NCBI RefSeq assembly: GCF_036226685.1
Contig: NZ_CP109009.1
Span: 6,785,501-6,849,500, forward strand
Direction: 5' to 3'
Length of the DNA: 64,000 nt
Origin: Streptomyces sp. NBC_00690
GTDB lineage: Bacteria; Actinomycetota; Actinomycetes; Streptomycetales; Streptomycetaceae
The translations under genes and the position numbers were made by a program. The notes beneath the pieces are model-generated. The model saw only the letters and a program-made list of their open reading frames with translations. It was not told the DNA's origin and made no database searches. Shown piece after piece: positions 60,243 through 64,000 of this stretch. Position 1 is the first letter of the stretch; the number at the start of each line of letters is the position of its first letter.

Positions 60243-61985
60243 ATGGCCAAGCAGAACGTGGCGGAACAGTTCGTCGACATCCTCGTCCGCGCCGGTGTTC
60301 AACGGTTGTACGGGGTTGTCGGCGACAGCCTCAATCCCGTCGTCGACGCCATCCGTCGTAACTCCGCCATCGACTGGGTCCAGGTCCGACATGAGGAGAC
60401 CGCCGCCTTCGCGGCAGGCGCGGAGGCGCAGATCACCGGGAAGCTGGCCGCCTGCGCCGGCTCCTGCGGTCCCGGCAACCTCCACCTCATCAACGGGCTG
60501 TACGACGCCCATCGCTCCATGGCTCCGGTGCTCGCACTTGCCTCCCAGATCCCCTCCAGTGAGATCGGGCTCGGCTACTTCCAGGAGACCCACCCCGATC
60601 AGCTGTTCCGGGAGTGCTCCCACTACAGCGAGCTGATCTCCAACCCGAAGCAGATGCCGCGACTGCTCCAGACCGCGATCCAGCACGCGATCGGACGCAG
60701 CGGAGTGAGTGTGGTCTCGCTGCCCGGCGACATCGCCTCCCAGGCGGCTCCCGAGAAGACCATGGAACACGCCCTGGTGACCTCACGGCCCACCGTTCGG
60801 CCCGGAGACAGCGAGATCGACAAGTTGATCCGCATGGTCGACGAGGCCGACCGGGTGACCCTGTTCTGCGGCAGTGGCACGGCGGGCGCCCATGCCGAGG
60901 TGATGGAGTTCGCCGAGCGCGTCAAGTCCCCCGTGGGACACGCACTCCGGGGCAAGGAGTGGATCCAGTACGACAATCCGTACGACGTGGGGATGAGCGG
61001 TCTCCTGGGTTACGGCGCTGCCTATGAGGCCACGAACGAGTGCGATCTGCTGATCCTGCTGGGGACGGACTTTCCGTACCAGGCGTTCCTGCCGGACGAT
61101 GTGAAGATCGTCCAGGTCGATGTCCGGCCCGAGCACCTCGGTCGTCGCTCCAAACTGGACCTCGCCGTCTGGGGCGATGTCCGCGAGACGCTGCGCTGTC
61201 TCATTCCGCGGGTGCGGGTGAAGACCGACCGTAGGTTCCTCGACAAGATGCTGAAGAAGCACGCCGACGCCCTGGAGGGCGTGATCAAGGCGTACACGCG
61301 CAAGGTGGAGAAGCACGTTCCGATCCACCCGGAGTATGTGGCGTCGGTCCTGGACGACCTCGCAGCCGAGGACGCTGTCTTCACCGTCGACACCGGTATG
61401 TGCAACGTGTGGGCGGCCCGCTATCTCTCGCCCAACGGCCGACGGCGGATCATCGGCTCGTTCAGCCATGGCTCGATGGCCAACGCACTGCCCCAGGCCA
61501 TCGGTGCCCAGTTCATCGACCGCGACCGGCAGGTCATCTCCATGTCAGGCGACGGTGGATTCTCCATGCTGATGGGGGACTTCCTCACCCTCGTCCAGTA
61601 CGACCTGCCGGTGAAGGTCGTCCTGTTCAACAACTCGTCCCTCGGCATGGTCGAGTTGGAGATGTTGGTGGCTGGTCTTCCCTCGTACGGAACGACCAAC
61701 GTCAACCCCGACTTTTCGGCGATCGCCCGGGCGGCGGGCGCCTACGGCGTGCGGGTGGAGAAGCCTAAGCAACTCGCGGGCGCGCTCAAGGACGCCCTGA
61801 AGCACAAGGGGCCCGCGCTGGTGGACGTGGTCACCGATCCGAACGCACTATCCATCCCGCCGAAGATCAGTGCGGAGATGGTCACCGGGTTCGCGCTGTC
61901 CGCCAGCAAGATGGTGCTGGACGGCGGGGTGGGGCGGATGGTCCAGATGGCCCGTTCCAATCTGCGCAACGTGCCGCGTCCATGA
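60243..61985 (+). CDS. poxB: thiamine-pyrophosphate pyruvate dehydrogenase/oxidase (PoxB-type)
   Basis: A 580-residue TPP enzyme of the pyruvate:quinone oxidoreductase type, converting pyruvate to acetate and CO2. It shows the cofactor Glu (RHEETAAFAAGAEAQ), a central FAD/transhydrogenase domain and the TPP motif GDGGFSMLMGDF with NNSSLG. It is adjacent to, but 108 bp after, the PP2C-like gene and is not obviously co-transcribed. Confidence 0.93.
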   Translation: MAKQNVAEQFVDILVRAGVQRLYGVVGDSLNPVVDAIRRNSAIDWVQVRHEETAAFAAGAEAQITGKLAACAGSCGPGNLHLINGLYDAHRSMAPVLALASQIPSSEIGLGYFQETHPDQLFRECSHYSELISNPKQMPRLLQTAIQHAIGRSGVSVVSLPGDIASQAAPEKTMEHALVTSRPTVRPGDSEIDKLIRMVDEADRVTLFCGSGTAGAHAEVMEFAERVKSPVGHALRGKEWIQYDNPYDVGMSGLLGYGAAYEATNECDLLILLGTDFPYQAFLPDDVKIVQVDVRPEHLGRRSKLDLAVWGDVRETLRCLIPRVRVKTDRRFLDKMLKKHADALEGVIKAYTRKVEKHVPIHPEYVASVLDDLAAEDAVFTVDTGMCNVWAARYLSPNGRRRIIGSFSHGSMANALPQAIGAQFIDRDRQVISMSGDGGFSMLMGDFLTLVQYDLPVKVVLFNNSSLGMVELEMLVAGLPSYGTTNVNPDFSAIARAAGAYGVRVEKPKQLAGALKDALKHKGPALVDVVTDPNALSIPPKISAEMVTGFALSASKMVLDGGVGRMVQMARSNLRNVPRP

Positions 61986-62226
61986 GCGTCCGGCCCCGCT
62001 CCCACCAAGGGTTCCCCGTCTGAACCAACCGCGTCGAACGGCGGGAGTGCACCGTGAGCGCTCTCCGGCAATGGGCGTAGAAGCGATCCGCCGGTTGTAT
62101 GACACGACTGGCCCGACGCGAGCGGTTGCCCCTTCGGCATGCGTGGTGCACTCGCCGAAGGGCAATGCTCTTCGTGGAAGCGTTCGGTGCAACGAGTCGT
62201 GACATGGGTCCGACGTGCAGGTGGGG

Positions 62227-63036
62227 ATGATGACAGGGAGCCAGGGAGGGGCCGGGCCCGGTGCAGAGAGAGGCGCCGAGCAGGGCGGACGAAGGGACGA
62301 CGGCACGCACACGGCACATGACGTGCACGGGGGATGCGGGGGGCGCGAGATGTACGGGGGAAATCGGGCACGGACGGACCAGGCCAGACCAGCCGAAGTG
62401 GCGCCGCCACCGTCCCACCCTTCGCCGCAGCGCGGGCAGCAGGGCCCTGCACCACGGCGCGAGCGGGCCGACCAGGGGAGTCCGGCACCCCAGCAGGCAC
62501 CGTCGGCGGCGATACGGGGCGTGCTGCGCAGACGCCTGGGGTGCAAGGACATCCGATCGGTGCCGGCGGTACGGGCCTTCATCCGTGAACTGCTCAGGGA
62601 CTGGCAGGAGATAGAGGACCTCCATGGACTCGGGGACGGCTCACCCCGTCCCGACCCCCGGCAGTTGGCAGCACAGCGCGCCGACACCGTGGGCTCGGCG
62701 GAACTACTGGCCAGCGAACTCGTGACCAATGCACTGATCCACACCGAGCACGGTGCGGTGGTCACCGTGACGGTTGTGTCCTCCGTACTGCGTGTGGAAG
62801 TGCGCGACTTCATGCCCGGGCTCCCCCTCCACGATCCACCGCACCCCGGTACCCGCATGCTCCATCCCGAGGAGCGGACCCAGGGCCGTGAAACGATGGA
62901 CCCGCCGTCCGTCGACGATCTCTCCACGCATGGCAGGGGACTGCTGCTGGTGCGTGAACTCGCTGACTCCTGGGGTGTGCGGACCCAGCGCGCGGGCAAG
63001 GTCATCTGGTTTGAGCTGCGCAAAAGGCCGGCCTGA
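62227..63036 (+). CDS. RsbW/SpoIIAB-like ATP-binding regulator
   Basis: A 269-residue protein. The first about 100 residues are low-complexity (Gly, Pro, Gln, Arg). The C-terminal HATPase_c_2 domain carries an N box (ASELVTNALIHTEHG) and a G box (THGRGLLLVRELADSWGV), as in anti-sigma-factor kinases of Streptomyces. The start is uncertain: ATG 62230, GTG 62215 and ATG 62350 are alternatives. The stop codon lies within its terminator stem. Confidence 0.8.
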   Translation: MMTGSQGGAGPGAERGAEQGGRRDDGTHTAHDVHGGCGGREMYGGNRARTDQARPAEVAPPPSHPSPQRGQQGPAPRRERADQGSPAPQQAPSAAIRGVLRRRLGCKDIRSVPAVRAFIRELLRDWQEIEDLHGLGDGSPRPDPRQLAAQRADTVGSAELLASELVTNALIHTEHGAVVTVTVVSSVLRVEVRDFMPGLPLHDPPHPGTRMLHPEERTQGRETMDPPSVDDLSTHGRGLLLVRELADSWGVRTQRAGKVIWFELRKRPA

Positions 63037-63052
63037 TGCCAGGCCGGCCTTT
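63023..63052. terminator. hairpin containing the ATPase stop codon
   Basis: AAAGGCCGGCCTG and CAGGCCGGCCTTT form a 13-bp perfect stem around ATGC, ending in TTT. The TGA (63034-63036) straddles the stem and loop, so terminating ribosomes would cover it. Confidence 0.85.
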
Positions 63053-63090
63053 GACACTGCCTCGGGAGGGTGGTGCGGTTCGGCGTTCAG

Positions 63091-64000
63091 CTAGCCGAAC
63101 TGCTGCTCCAGGTCTTTGAGTTTGCGTTCCAAGGAGTCCAGACGCGGAAGTGTCTGGGTGTCATCCTCAGCGGTGAGGTCGACCCTGATGGGCTCAGACC
63201 CGGGGGTCGAACTGGCGGACTGGAGAGAGTGCCGAGAACGAAGAGGCAGCTGTCCGGATCCTATGGCAGGCTCCGCGACGGATTTCGAATCCGGCGCACC
63301 CGTCAAGGCTTGTGCCGAACCACCCGCCGCACCGGAGTTGAGGGCCGGCAGGTCGGGGTCCTGAAGGACGCGGCCCCGACCCCAGGCGCGGTGCTGCCGG
63401 TTGAGGGCCTTTATCCGCGCCCGGTCCAGCTTCTGCTGGTCCCGGCTGCGGGTACGGCTCTCCTTCTTGGCCTGACGGTCCTCACGTACTTCCTCGACCG
63501 CCTCATCGAGGGTGCGGACGCCCTCAAGCAGCATCAGCGACCAGGCGTTGAAGGTCTCACGGGGTGCACGGAGCCAGCGAACGACACGGATCTGCGGCAG
63601 TGGGCGGGGCACCAGGCCCTGCTCGCGCAGTGCCGCCCGACGGGTCTGCTTCAGCGCGCGGTCGAAGAGGACGGCGGCGGACAGCGACATGCCGGCGAAG
63701 AACTGGGGCGCTCCGTCGTGGCCGAGGCCGCGCGGTGCGTGGACCCAGTTGAACCAGGCGGCGGCACCGGCGAACGTCCACACCAGGAGTCGGGAGCCGA
63801 GGGCGGCGTCACCGTGGCTGGCCTCACGGACGGCGAGTACGGAACAGAACATGGCCGCGCCGTCGAGACCGAAGGGGACCAGGTACTCCCAGCCGCCGGA
63901 GAGGTTCAGGTTCTGTCGGCCGAAGCCGACCAGGCCGTGGAAGGAGAGTGCTGCGGCAACCGCCGCGCAGCAGAAGAGGAGAACGTAGGAAGCGGTGCCG
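63091..64000 (-). CDS. DUF2637-family membrane protein, 5'-truncated
   Basis: The frame is open to the window end; 302 codons are visible. An N-terminal block of about four hydrophobic segments (including WEYLVPFGLDGAAMFCSVLA) is followed by a charged helix (EEVREDRQAKKESRTRSRDQQK), a Ser/Gly linker and a short coiled-coil end (LDSLERKLKDLEQQ). This is the layout of DUF2637/SpdB-like Streptomyces proteins linked to plasmid spread and chromosomal relatives. Its start lies outside the window. Confidence 0.82.
   Translation of the reverse strand, partial: GTASYVLLFCCAAVAAALSFHGLVGFGRQNLNLSGGWEYLVPFGLDGAAMFCSVLAVREASHGDAALGSRLLVWTFAGAAAWFNWVHAPRGLGHDGAPQFFAGMSLSAAVLFDRALKQTRRAALREQGLVPRPLPQIRVVRWLRAPRETFNAWSLMLLEGVRTLDEAVEEVREDRQAKKESRTRSRDQQKLDRARIKALNRQHRAWGRGRVLQDPDLPALNSGAAGGSAQALTGAPDSKSVAEPAIGSGQLPLRSRHSLQSASSTPGSEPIRVDLTAEDDTQTLPRLDSLERKLKDLEQQFG

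Overview
The window is a piece of a Streptomyces chromosome. Uniformly high GC, GTG/TTG starts, GGAGG-type ribosome sites, a whiE-type spore-pigment polyketide cluster, an actinobacterial cys leader peptide, and Streptomyces-typical families (DUF6479, DUF2637, SpoIIE/HATPase regulators, a PP2C-like proline-rich protein) all agree. No rRNA, tRNA, CRISPR array, transposase or phage gene was seen; the content looks like ordinary chromosome with accessory modules.

Layout. 1-12.5 kb: a 5'-truncated regulator-like gene, a DnaQ-type exonuclease, a SnoaL/LEH-like protein, an aminoglycoside-phosphotransferase-fold protein, a CUT1 sugar transporter (two permeases and a lipoprotein, no ATPase), an MGT-type glycosyltransferase with an apparently leaderless promoter, an MMPL transporter, a secreted subtilisin, DUF1697 and DUF4236 proteins. 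12.6-22.1 kb (minus strand): assimilatory sulfate reduction and sulfonate uptake, read in the order leader peptide, sir, zinc-ribbon peptide, cysH, cysC, cysD, cysN, ssuA-, ssuB-, ssuC-like, CbiX-like chelatase. ATGA overlaps link sir through cysD, and cysN follows cysD directly.

22.7-34.7 kb: GNAT, GAF-domain regulator, AidB-like acyl-CoA dehydrogenase, YihY membrane protein, AraC regulator, glyoxalase, then cbtB-cbtA behind a cobalamin riboswitch. Divergent from these is a histidine-phosphatase-fold protein lacking both catalytic histidines. Next come a YcnI-like copper protein and a Cache/PAS/GAF/SpoIIE/HATPase phosphatase.

34.8-44.3 kb: spore pigment cluster. The FAD hydroxylase is divergent from SchA/CurD protein, cupin, KS-alpha, CLF, ACP, aromatase/cyclase and second cyclase. 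Facing it is a two-gene operon of a secreted beta-helix protein and an O-methyltransferase.

44.6-52.3 kb: a minus-strand catabolic module made of a polyamine-type ABC importer (potBCDA-like), a nitrilase-superfamily hydrolase, an RraA-like protein and a DUF849/BKACE enzyme. Two Lrp/AsnC regulators sit at its head and two palindromes are candidate operators. I regard this as the best candidate for an undescribed pathway.

52.6-64 kb: small secreted protein, 2-hydroxyacid dehydrogenase, DUF6479, RsgA, DUF456, LuxR-type regulator, degenerate PP2C-like protein, PoxB-type pyruvate dehydrogenase, an anti-sigma-type ATPase and a truncated DUF2637 protein. Many convergent gene ends carry perfect GC-rich hairpins.
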